Below, one piece after another: positions 1-7,700 of a stretch of 64,000 nucleotides of DNA. Position numbers and translations under genes: made by a program. The notes beneath the pieces were generated by a model that was not told where the DNA came from, did no database searches, and was given only the letters and a program-made list of their open reading frames with translations. Origin of the DNA: an uncultured Clostridia bacterium (GTDB taxonomy: Bacteria > Bacillota > Clostridia > Oscillospirales > Acutalibacteraceae); the NCBI GenBank assembly GCA_947364045.1, contig CANARN010000001.1:1-64000 (forward strand). The letters are read 5' to 3'. Numbering within the stretch: position 1 is the stretch's first letter; every line of letters starts with the position of its first letter.

Positions 1-294
1 GTCTTTCCCGTTTTGTCAACCCCCTTTTTTATTTTTTTATATATTTTTTTCAGGGATTGTATCGGCAATTTTGCACCTTATAACGAAAATGAGCATAAAT
101 ATAAGTAAAGGGAGCAGTAACGACCTGTTCCCGACCGCTTATAACCTTGTCGCAGATGTCTCCGTCTTCAAGACGGCAGGTAATGTTACGGAACTTCAGC
201 GGGAATTATACCCTCCCCGATGAATTTTCGGGACGCAAAGCTTCTTGCGACAGGCTGAAATCGTCGTGCAGTGATTAAGTGAGCTTATCACGCG
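1..294 (+). other. Non-coding leader with hairpins and a c-di-GMP-I-like motif
   Basis: No convincing gene lies here. The first 55 bases are T-rich. At 169-183 there is a perfect hairpin (CCGTCT/AGACGG). Bases 193-198 (TTCAGC) can pair with 254-259 (GCTGAA), enclosing a hairpin CCCGA/TCGGG (216-232) followed directly by ACGCAAAGC (233-241). The string GGGACGCAAAGC is a hallmark of c-di-GMP-I (GEMM) riboswitches, but the GNRA loop and the second conserved arm are not clear. A further hairpin (GTGATTAAG/CTTATCAC) sits at 271-291, just upstream of the collagen-like gene. A structured cis-regulatory leader is likely; its identity is uncertain. Confidence 0.35.
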
Positions 295-339
295 TTGCTT
301 CGATTTAAAGCTAAAAAATTTGTAACGGAGGTAATCGCT

Positions 340-1176
340 ATTAATATTTACAGTCAGAACGTCAGAAGAAATGAAAGCAGAGGCTGTAACTGCGGCTGTA
401 ATTGTGATTGCAGTGAACAGCCGCCTGTTTCACAGTCAAGCGGAGGATGTCAGCCGCCGATAGTTATTCCGATACTTTCTTGCCCTTCAAGCGGGTGCTG
501 TAATGCAGGGTCTGTAGGGCCTACAGGCCCGACAGGCCCTGCGGGGATGACCGGCCCGACCGGTCCCGCAGGCGTTGCAGGTCCGACCGGCCCACAGGGA
601 CCGACAGGACTTTTAGGACCGACAGGTCCTCAAGGCATACAGGGCGTTCAGGGTATACAGGGCGCGGTAGGAGCAACAGGCGCTACGGGCGCAACAGGAC
701 CTACAGGACCAACTGGTCCTCAGGGCGCAGTGGGTATTGCAGGACCCACGGGTCCCACAGGCCCGCAGGGAATAGCAGGCGTTGCAGGTCCGACAGGACC
801 TACCGGACCGCAGGGCATACAGGGAGCAGACGGTGTAGCAGGAGCTGTAGGCGCTACAGGCCCCACAGGACCGCAAGGCGTGGAAGGACCAATCGGACCC
901 ACAGGACCAACAGGCCCACAGGGTGTACCTGGAGCAGACGGTGTAGCAGGAGCTGTAGGCGCTACAGGCCCCACGGGACCGCAAGGCGCAGAAGGACCAA
1001 TCGGACCCACAGGACCAACAGGCCCGACGGGTGCGGCTCCGACATTAACTATAGGAACGGTTACAACGGGAGCGCCGGGAAGCGCGGCAGAAGCGTTTAT
1101 TACCGGAACTGCGCCTGATTATGTTATTAATCTGACAATTCCGCAAGGTCCAACAGGGCCTGCAGGCACTGCGTAA
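340..1176 (+). CDS. Collagen-like surface (exosporium-type) protein
   Basis: The first 55 or so residues are Cys/Asn-rich ([12 protein letters not shown]). A long Gly-X-Thr/Pro collagen-like region follows ([10 protein letters not shown] and variants), then a short beta-type tail ([17 protein letters not shown]...INLTIPQG) of the kind found at the end of many Clostridia collagen-like proteins. Such proteins form hair-like fibres on spores or cells, as in the BclA family. Start choice: GGAGG at 327-331 lies 8 nt before an in-frame ATT at 340, giving (M)[14 protein letters not shown]. The only other in-frame start codon nearby is TTG at 295, upstream of that ribosome site and with no site of its own. 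A sequence error at the start codon is possible. No signal peptide is visible, which fits deposition in the mother cell. The next gene is a glycosyltransferase that could decorate the Thr residues. Function is inferred from composition. Confidence 0.8.
   Translation: MNIYSQNVRRNESRGCNCGCNCDCSEQPPVSQSSGGCQPPIVIPILSCPSSGCCNAGSVGPTGPTGPAGMTGPTGPAGVAGPTGPQGPTGLLGPTGPQGIQGVQGIQGAVGATGATGATGPTGPTGPQGAVGIAGPTGPTGPQGIAGVAGPTGPTGPQGIQGADGVAGAVGATGPTGPQGVEGPIGPTGPTGPQGVPGADGVAGAVGATGPTGPQGAEGPIGPTGPTGPTGAAPTLTIGTVTTGAPGSAAEAFITGTAPDYVINLTIPQGPTGPAGTA
823..1030 (+). repeat. Two-copy 108-bp in-frame repeat in the collagen region
   Basis: A 108-bp unit beginning GGAGCAGACGGTGTAGCAGG at 823 recurs at 931 with only a few differences. 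Each copy encodes 36 residues, that is 12 Gly-X-Y triplets, starting [19 protein letters not shown]. The near identity indicates a recent duplication, so the length of the collagen fibre probably varies between strains. Confidence 0.85.
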
Positions 1177-1247
1177 TTAACGGAAGCTGAAAAATAAATG
1201 GTTATCAAAATTTAAACCGTTATTTTGTTATATTCGGAGTGGATAAA

Positions 1248-2339
1248 ATGGATAGGCTGAAAGTATCTGTTTATGCTATATGCAAAAACGAAGAAAAATT
1301 TGTAAATCGATGGCTCGGGTCTATGAACGAGGCAGATGAGATTTTTGTGACGGACACAGGCTCCTGCGACAATACGGTTTCTTTGCTCAAAGAGGCGGGA
1401 GTAAATGTACAGCAGGTTAATATAAACCCGTGGCGGTTCGACACAGCGCGAAATATTTCCCTTGATTTTGTCGACAGCGATACCGATATTTGCGTTTGCA
1501 CAGATTTAGATGAGGTTTTTGACAAGGGCTGGAGAGAGAAGCTTGAAAAAGTGTGGATAAAGGGTGAAACCGCGCGAGCAAGATATAATTATACTTGGTC
1601 TTTTAAATCGGACGGTACGCCTGATATTACCTTTATTCTTGACAAAATTCATTCCCGCCGCGGATATAAATGGGTGCATCCTGTTCACGAGGTATTGAAA
1701 TATGAAAACGGGGAAGAAAGATTTACTCGGGCAGATATTCATCTTAACCATTATCCTGACAGCGCAAAGTCACGGGGACAGTATTTACCTCTTTTGGAGA
1801 TGTCTGTTAAGGAGGAACCGAATGATGACAGAAATGTCCACTATCTCGGCAGAGAATATATGTTTTACGGTAAGTGGGACAAATGCATTGAAACGCTGAA
1901 ATATCATTTGAGCCTGCCGACAGCGGTTTGGCTTGACGAGCGCAGTGCCTCAATGCGCTATATTGCAAGGTCCTACAGGGCAAAGGGCGATTTCAAAAGT
2001 GCATCTGTCTGGCTTTACAGGGCTGTTGCGGAAGCGCCCCATTTGCGTGAGCCTTATGTTGAAGGAGCTTATCTCGCTTATCTTGAGGGGAATTTTGAAA
2101 AGGTTTATTTTTTAGTAAATGAAGCCTTGAAAATCAAAAGCCGCCCTAAAAGTTATATCAATGAAGGCTTTTGCTGGGACAGCACGGTGTATGATTTAGG
2201 CGCTGTTGCCGCATACAATTTGGGACTTTATGAAAAGGCGTTGAATTTTGCCGAGGAGGCGTGCCGTCTTAATCCCGTTGACGAAAGACTTCACCGAAAT
2301 TTAGAAATAATTAAGAGCTTTTCGGAAAAGAACAGTTGA
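1248..2339 (+). CDS. Family 2 glycosyltransferase with TPR-like C-terminus
   Basis: The N-terminal ~200 residues are a GT-A glycosyltransferase: SVYAICKNEEKFVNRWLGSM, then FVTDTGSCDNT and the metal-binding-like CVCTDLDEVF. The C-terminal ~150 residues have TPR-like helical pairs (SMRYIARSYRAKGDFKSASVWLYRA, PYVEGAYLAYLEGNF). This architecture is common in bacterial enzymes that glycosylate surface proteins. ATG 1248 is chosen because GGAG at 1236-1239 lies 8 nt upstream; the in-frame GTG at 1239 overlaps that site. It follows the collagen-like gene by 71 bp, so glycosylation of that protein is a reasonable inference, not shown. Cytoplasmic; no membrane segment. Confidence 0.85.
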   Translation: MDRLKVSVYAICKNEEKFVNRWLGSMNEADEIFVTDTGSCDNTVSLLKEAGVNVQQVNINPWRFDTARNISLDFVDSDTDICVCTDLDEVFDKGWREKLEKVWIKGETARARYNYTWSFKSDGTPDITFILDKIHSRRGYKWVHPVHEVLKYENGEERFTRADIHLNHYPDSAKSRGQYLPLLEMSVKEEPNDDRNVHYLGREYMFYGKWDKCIETLKYHLSLPTAVWLDERSASMRYIARSYRAKGDFKSASVWLYRAVAEAPHLREPYVEGAYLAYLEGNFEKVYFLVNEALKIKSRPKSYINEGFCWDSTVYDLGAVAAYNLGLYEKALNFAEEACRLNPVDERLHRNLEIIKSFSEKNS

Positions 2340-2348
2340 AAATCGAAA

Positions 2349-2394
2349 AAAAGCAGACGAGGAGAGCGGTGAGAACCCTCTCCTTGTCTGCTTT
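2349..2394. terminator. Bidirectional terminator
   Basis: A long stem (AAAGCAGACGAGGAGAG with CTCTCCTTGTCTGCTTT) is flanked by an A-run on the left, which is a T-run on the minus strand. It separates the convergent glycosyltransferase and XRE genes. Confidence 0.85.
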
Positions 2395-2440
2395 AAAGAA
2401 TATTACGCCATAACGGGAGTAAACCGATATATTTTTACGG

Positions 2441-2644
2441 TTATTTTTCGTCTGACAGCTCTAAAATGTAATCGGCGCTGACACCGTAGTATTTTGCCAG
2501 AATTACGATTCTGTCCGCTGTAATTTCAGTTGCGCCGTTTTCAATTTTACTGTAATGCTGTTGTGTGGTATTAAGCAGCTTTGCAATGTCCTTTTGCAAT
2601 TTGTCACTGTCCTCACGAAGCTCTCGTATTCTTCTGTAATACAT
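2441..2644 (-). CDS. Small XRE-family transcriptional regulator
   Basis: A 67-residue helix-turn-helix protein: MYYRRIRELREDSDKLQKDI, then LLNTTQQHYSKIENGATEITADRIVILAKYYGVSADYIL. The QQHYSKIENG segment is the recognition region typical of the Cro/C1-type fold. It has no second domain. The start at 2644 is preferred over the in-frame ATG at 2674 because GGTGAT lies just upstream of it. The target is unknown; autoregulation is usual for such stand-alone proteins. It shares a terminator with the convergent glycosyltransferase gene. Confidence 0.85.
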   Translation of the reverse strand: MYYRRIRELREDSDKLQKDIAKLLNTTQQHYSKIENGATEITADRIVILAKYYGVSADYILELSDEK

Positions 2645-2807
2645 ATTTATCACCGATACAATTCTATAATACATCTATAATATGTATAATACGTCTGAGA
2701 GTTGCATAATCAAATATACACCTGAAAGTTGTACGGTGATGCTGTTACCGATGTCGGCTTATTAAAATGATATTTTTGTTTTATTATATATAGTATGACA
2801 ATAGCTT

Positions 2808-3362
2808 TTATTGCTTATAAATTCTGCATTTGATTTTTTCAGGCATTTTAAGGGATATTGTTTCCGCAAATGCGATTTTTACAATGTCAGGTATAATAAA
2901 CGGGATTACGCAGGCGGAGAGTACGGCAAAAACGCTCATTCCCTGAGCTTTTCCGAAAAAAGAGTAAAACCATACTGTGCCGAGAGCGTAACAGGAGAGC
3001 ATAGCGATAGCGTCGGTTAATATTCTCAGCCGTTTAATCCGACTGTCAAATTTCTCAAACAACATAACGGTAATACCGCTGAAAATAAAGCCCAACATAT
3101 ACCCTCCCGTAGGACCGAAGACTTTGCCGAGTCCCGCACCGAAATTTGAGAAAACGGGCAAGCCTGCCGCGCCTAATAACAGATATACTGTTATTGCCGC
3201 AGTTCCTCTCTTTCCGCCGAGGAAGCGGAGGGCTAAAAACACGCCGAAGGTCTGGAGCGTGAACGGAATTGCGCCGAGGGTTACTGTTATCCAAGAGCAG
3301 ACACAGATTACCGCGGTCATAAGCGCTGTCATTGTGATGTCAAAAATTTTGTCTTTTTTCAT
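2808..3362 (-). CDS. bioY: Biotin ECF transporter substrate-binding protein BioY
   Basis: BioY is the membrane S-component that captures biotin and, in Firmicutes, works with the shared EcfT and EcfAA' energy module. The 184-residue protein has about six hydrophobic segments and the family pattern: ITVTLGAIPFTLQTFGVFLA near the N-terminus, then RFLGGKRGTAAITVYLLLGAAGLPVF and GPTGGYMLGFI. Length matches the family. GAGGCGATAAC before ATG 3362 supports the start. No biotin synthesis gene and no ECF module genes lie nearby, so the cell probably scavenges biotin with an energy module encoded elsewhere. No clear BirA box was found upstream. Confidence 0.93.
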   Translation of the reverse strand: MKKDKIFDITMTALMTAVICVCSWITVTLGAIPFTLQTFGVFLALRFLGGKRGTAAITVYLLLGAAGLPVFSNFGAGLGKVFGPTGGYMLGFIFSGITVMLFEKFDSRIKRLRILTDAIAMLSCYALGTVWFYSFFGKAQGMSVFAVLSACVIPFIIPDIVKIAFAETISLKMPEKIKCRIYKQ

Positions 3363-3829
3363 TGTTATCGCCTCAAGCTTTGCGCGTAAATAAAATGGTG
3401 TATGCCAACAGAGTATTGAAAAAGTATTTCAGTTGATATACAATTACACATTATATGCCGAACGGTACATAAATTCAATATTTTTTCAGGTGAAAAAATG
3501 CTTTTAAGGCTTTTTTATGGCGTTCGACAAAATACTGTGGATTTTGCGGCGCGAGATAAATATTATATACAGTATATTGTGCGAGTAACACATATTTTAA
3601 AAAATGTTTGGGAATTTTTGCTAAATATAAGCCGATAAAACTGAAAAAAAGTGAAAAAAGTTCTCGAAATTTTCCCGAAAAAATATTGACAAGGAAATCA
3701 CAATTGTTATAATATATAGGTATATACAAAGGGGGAAGTGTCGAAAAAATTCCCGCTTTGGTGACTTTTAATATTTAGCGCAGCGTTTTAAAGGCTTTCT
3801 TTGCGCTGGGTTTTTGGAGGTTTAATCGG
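3363..3829. other. Long intergenic region with promoter and leader
   Basis: No credible gene; an open frame on the minus strand (3475-3729) has poor composition and no ribosome site. It contains the strong promoter listed at 3686-3713 and a leader of about 110 nt. Within the leader, AAAGGGGGAA (3728-3737) can pair with a downstream TTCCCGCTTT, and AGCGCA at about 3777 with TGCGCT at about 3802 before GGGTTTTT, which could act as an attenuator ahead of the surface-protein block. Confidence 0.6.
3686..3713 (+). promoter_or_regulatory. Near-consensus SigA promoter of the surface-protein block
   Basis: TTGACA (3686-3691), a 16-nt spacer and TATAAT (3708-3713) match the vegetative consensus exactly. 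It lies about 115 nt upstream of the TTG start at 3830 and is the only strong promoter seen before the block of secreted proteins. Confidence 0.85.
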
Positions 3830-4630
3830 TTGGCAGAGCTTAATAATCAGTTTACTGCGCAAACGGGCGGCAGCAGAATTTACCGCATCAGGAAAACAGG
3901 CTTTACCGCTTCCTATTATACTAAAAAAGAAATGGAAGACTTGTATCCTGCGGGCGGTTACAAGGTGTGCGCTCAGTTAGGGCTTGGAAACACAAAACAG
4001 GGCGAGGTGTTGAGCGACGGAGTCGGCGAAACAGTTTACTGCGTCAGAAAAATGCCGCACTCGTCCGTTAAGGGTTACATACCCGTGGGTGAAGACAATT
4101 ACATTGTCATAGTAAAAGACGTTATTTTACTTTGGGTTTTGTTTGCAGTGCTTGCGCTTTTGGCGGTTGCGGCATTGGCTTTCGGAATTCACAAGGCGAT
4201 TACGGCAAACGCAAATGTGCCTGAAACGTCAACAAATCCTAAGGGCATTGTTGACTCAAACGCTCAGGAGGGCGAGGGCGAGTGGTCTGTTCCCGACAAG
4301 ATTGACACAGCGGGCAGAAATATTAAAATAAACGGCATTGCCGAAATGAAGCTGAAGGCAGGCGCGCTTGAACAAAATTTTGTTCTGAGCAATCCGAAAG
4401 AAAATCCCTGTTATTTTCAGTATGTAATAGCTCTTGCCGAAACGGGTGAGGTAATTTACACCTCAAACTTGGTTCCGCCGGGTTATTCAATTTCGAAATT
4501 CAAGTTAAACCGCGCTCTTGACGTCGGCTCGTACCGAACGGAGATTACGGTTAACACCTTTACCTTTGACAAGCAGCAAAGGCCGCTTAACAATTTCAAG
4601 ATGAAAACCACCGTTACGGTGTCTGAATAA
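3830..4630 (+). CDS. Single-pass membrane protein opening the secreted-protein block
   Basis: A 266-residue protein not recognised as a named family. The first ~95 residues look cytoplasmic and include a tyrosine/glycine-containing segment (YYTKKEMEDLYPAGGYKVCAQ). A membrane helix follows at about 100-121 (VILLWVLFAVLALLAVAALAFG), then an acidic linker. The outer C-terminal domain (~180-266) looks like an immunoglobulin-type beta sandwich (NFVLSNPKENPCYFQYVIAL, LDVGSYRTEITVNTF). The TTG start is supported by TTGGAGG 9 nt upstream. First gene after the strong promoter, 76 bp before the giant secreted protein; a role in anchoring or assembling it is inference from position and topology. Confidence 0.75.
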   Translation: MAELNNQFTAQTGGSRIYRIRKTGFTASYYTKKEMEDLYPAGGYKVCAQLGLGNTKQGEVLSDGVGETVYCVRKMPHSSVKGYIPVGEDNYIVIVKDVILLWVLFAVLALLAVAALAFGIHKAITANANVPETSTNPKGIVDSNAQEGEGEWSVPDKIDTAGRNIKINGIAEMKLKAGALEQNFVLSNPKENPCYFQYVIALAETGEVIYTSNLVPPGYSISKFKLNRALDVGSYRTEITVNTFTFDKQQRPLNNFKMKTTVTVSE

Positions 4631-4706
4631 TTTTAAGGTCAGCAAATATTGCGGCGAAAATGCCGATTCTATACTTTCACTAACTTATGAGAGGAGTTTG
4701 TAGGTT

Positions 4707-7700
4707 ATGAAAAACCAAAAATGGTTAAAACGGGTAACAGCAGTAGTTATGTGCGCGGTGCTTTTGGCAACCTCGCTTCCCGTAGCATTTTCTGCAAATG
4801 CGGAACAGTATAATCCTGCGCCCTACTTTACTGACGAAGCGCAGCAGGACGGCGCGGCAGCGTGGCTTGACGAAGAAGGCGTTTTGCAGATTCGTTTTCC
4901 GGCTGCAACGGGCAGACCGACACATGCAGTTTGGAGCAATAACCATAATGAAACAGCCAATGTAAAGGCAATTAAGGAGTATGTCATTGAGCTTTCGGAT
5001 TTAGGCGGCAAGCTTGAAAAGCATAACGTAAATCCCGAAATTTTGCTCACAAAGACAGTTCCTGCCGAAAATGCGGGAACAGGTAAGATCAGCGCAGCTT
5101 TCTCAGCAAGTGAGATTGAGGCGCTCGGCGAAAAATTTGACATAGTTAACAAACGCTACAACATTGCAATTACAGCTGTCGATGAGGCAGGCTGGCGTTC
5201 CTTACAGATTCACGCTTTGGTTTGGGATGTTCCGGAGTTTTACTTTGATATGGAAAAGTTTGACAACCTTTCGGAAAGCTCTTTTGCAATGCTTGAGATG
5301 ATGCGTTTTGAAAGCGCAAGTGGATACACAGGCTACGAGCAGACAGGAGATTCCGTTGACAAGCTTGAAAGAGCGGGTCAGACAGGTGCTGAAGACGTTA
5401 CCTCGGGTACGGACTCTAACGCATACAGAATGCGCATTGTAAAAAGACCCGGTGCAAGCGGACAGACTCTTGACACGTGTGAGCGCCGTCAGACTTATGA
5501 CTTTGAGGGTGCTGATGAGGTTTGGTACTGGCTTGATCTTTCAAATGTTGAACTCAAGGGCTTGTCTTTCCGTCTTCGCGCAAACTATAAGCGAATAGAC
5601 TGGAATATTACAAATGCAAGTTCAAACACGTCGCAACATTACGGTAATGTTGTTTATTCAACTCTCGGTACAAAGAATAACACATATCCCGCGGGCGAAG
5701 AGCCGTATATTCGCGTACAGAATGAAAACGGTAACTGGGAAAAAATTTACCTTAATAACGGCACAGTAGATTTAGGACATTTTAAGGGTTATGTGCGTAT
5801 TCCCATAGAATTCTTCTGCTCTGAAACCGCAACTCAGGTAACTGCACACAACAAATGCTTCGGACATCAAATATCAAAAGGTTTTTTTGAAAGTGATTCC
5901 AGTTACAAAAATAAAGTAAACCCGTATTATGACGATGAGGTTTGTATAGACGGTAAAGAAGGTCACTATTGGGACAGTACAAACGGTGTTACTGTTTTCA
6001 CAAAATTTGTAGATATTGACCCTGTCGGTACACCCGTTAACAAAGCATTGCTGATACAGCAGGGTAAGATTAAAGGCTCAGGTATTGACGGATTGGAACT
6101 TGGCACTTTCCTTGCACCCGGTATTGCTGATGCTGATATTAATAATGAGAATAATACAAAACGTGCAACACTTGAAAAGGATGCAAGCGGTAACTGGACG
6201 GTTAAAAACCGTGATGATAACAATACCGGCTACAAGGCTATACAGGACATCTATTCCGCAGGTATTGCTTATCAGGATGTAAGCGAAGAGAGCATAAATC
6301 ACAGCTTGTTTATCGACAACATTATGTTCTACAAGACCAGAGGTAATGACAATGCATGGAATGAGCAGGTTCTTGAGGGTGTAAAAACTACAGGCTCTAA
6401 GGTTGACATATACTTCAATCAGTTAACCGACGCGCAGGACAGAGTTCTTGATGCAATTGATAAGTACATCGGTACGCCTTCATGGTCGGATTACCGCGGA
6501 GTAAAGCACGTTGACGATATGATTTCCGCATTACACGCAGTATACAAAAAGCACAGAGGCGTCGGAGTAGCCAACGGCTACTTTACAACAGACGCTTTGG
6601 CAAAGCGCGCTGCTGATATTGGCAGAGCAGACAGCTGGAATAACTACACAACAGCTAAAAAGCTTTGCGGCGATGAAAATCTTTTGGACGGTAACAACTC
6701 AAGACCTAATGACTTGGTTCCGCTGCTTGTTCAGTCGCTTGAACAGCTTCCCGATCCGTCGCAGGTAACGAGCATAAGCGACGCTCTTTATGATGCGGTT
6801 GTTAAGCTTTACCAGTCTTATGTACGTCTTAATTACGGTCAGTTAAAAATGCTTGGTAACTACGTTGCGACAGACGCGGCGGGTAACGAAAAAGCGCTGT
6901 ATGAGGAGGAAAAAATCCTCAGCTATGCTTCAATTCTTCTTGACCAGTTGGAGAATAACACCGTAACAGGCTACAAAATGGCTAACTATCCGTTCATTAA
7001 GTTTAACGATTTTGAAAATGCGGATTTGGGCTATACAGCTTGGCAGTTAGAGGATGACACTTCTTTCCCGAGCGATACGGACTACCGTAAAACAAAAGGG
7101 CTTGCCACCTTTGCGACTAATAACAGAACAGATACAGACGCAATAGGTAAGAATAATACTGTATCTAAATATGACGGCGCATTCCACATAGATGCAGGTA
7201 AAACGTATATTAATCAAAACGGCTACAAAGGCTCTCAGGGCGTAACCACAACCTTTGACAGCAGCTGGCTGAACGGCGGTGTAGCAACTAATGGCAGCTT
7301 CTATAACATAATTATCGGAAAAGAATGTGTTGACTCAGCCACCTTCAGCGAACACAAATCGCATAATATGAGTTCTGTTAAGCTTGGTGACTTAGCTAAA
7401 GATAATGACCCCGGAAGCGGCTACTCTCCGCTTGCAGACCTTACCAATGCCACACTTCCGTTTTCATTGGTAATGTATGTTGACTTTACTGAGTTTGCCA
7501 ATTCTGACCCTGACTTTACGTTTATGCCGAATATTCATACTGTTTGGAAAGGCAACGACGTTAAGGCAAGACCGATGTTCAGCAATTCTACGGGTATCGG
7601 TGTTAAGGACTATTGGAAAACCTACTATACTTTAAATCAGACAACAGGTGAATGGCAGCGTACCTACAACAACGCTTCTTCATATATGTTTACTGCCGCG

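Noticed and set aside
613..1010. Two overlapping minus-strand open frames rich in Gly/Pro/Ser/Cys opposite the collagen-like gene
   Set aside because: They exist only because the GC-rich repeat lacks stop codons on the other strand; no ribosome site.
3475..3729. Minus-strand frame upstream of the surface block
   Set aside because: AT-rich, no ribosome site, and overlaps a strong plus-strand promoter.
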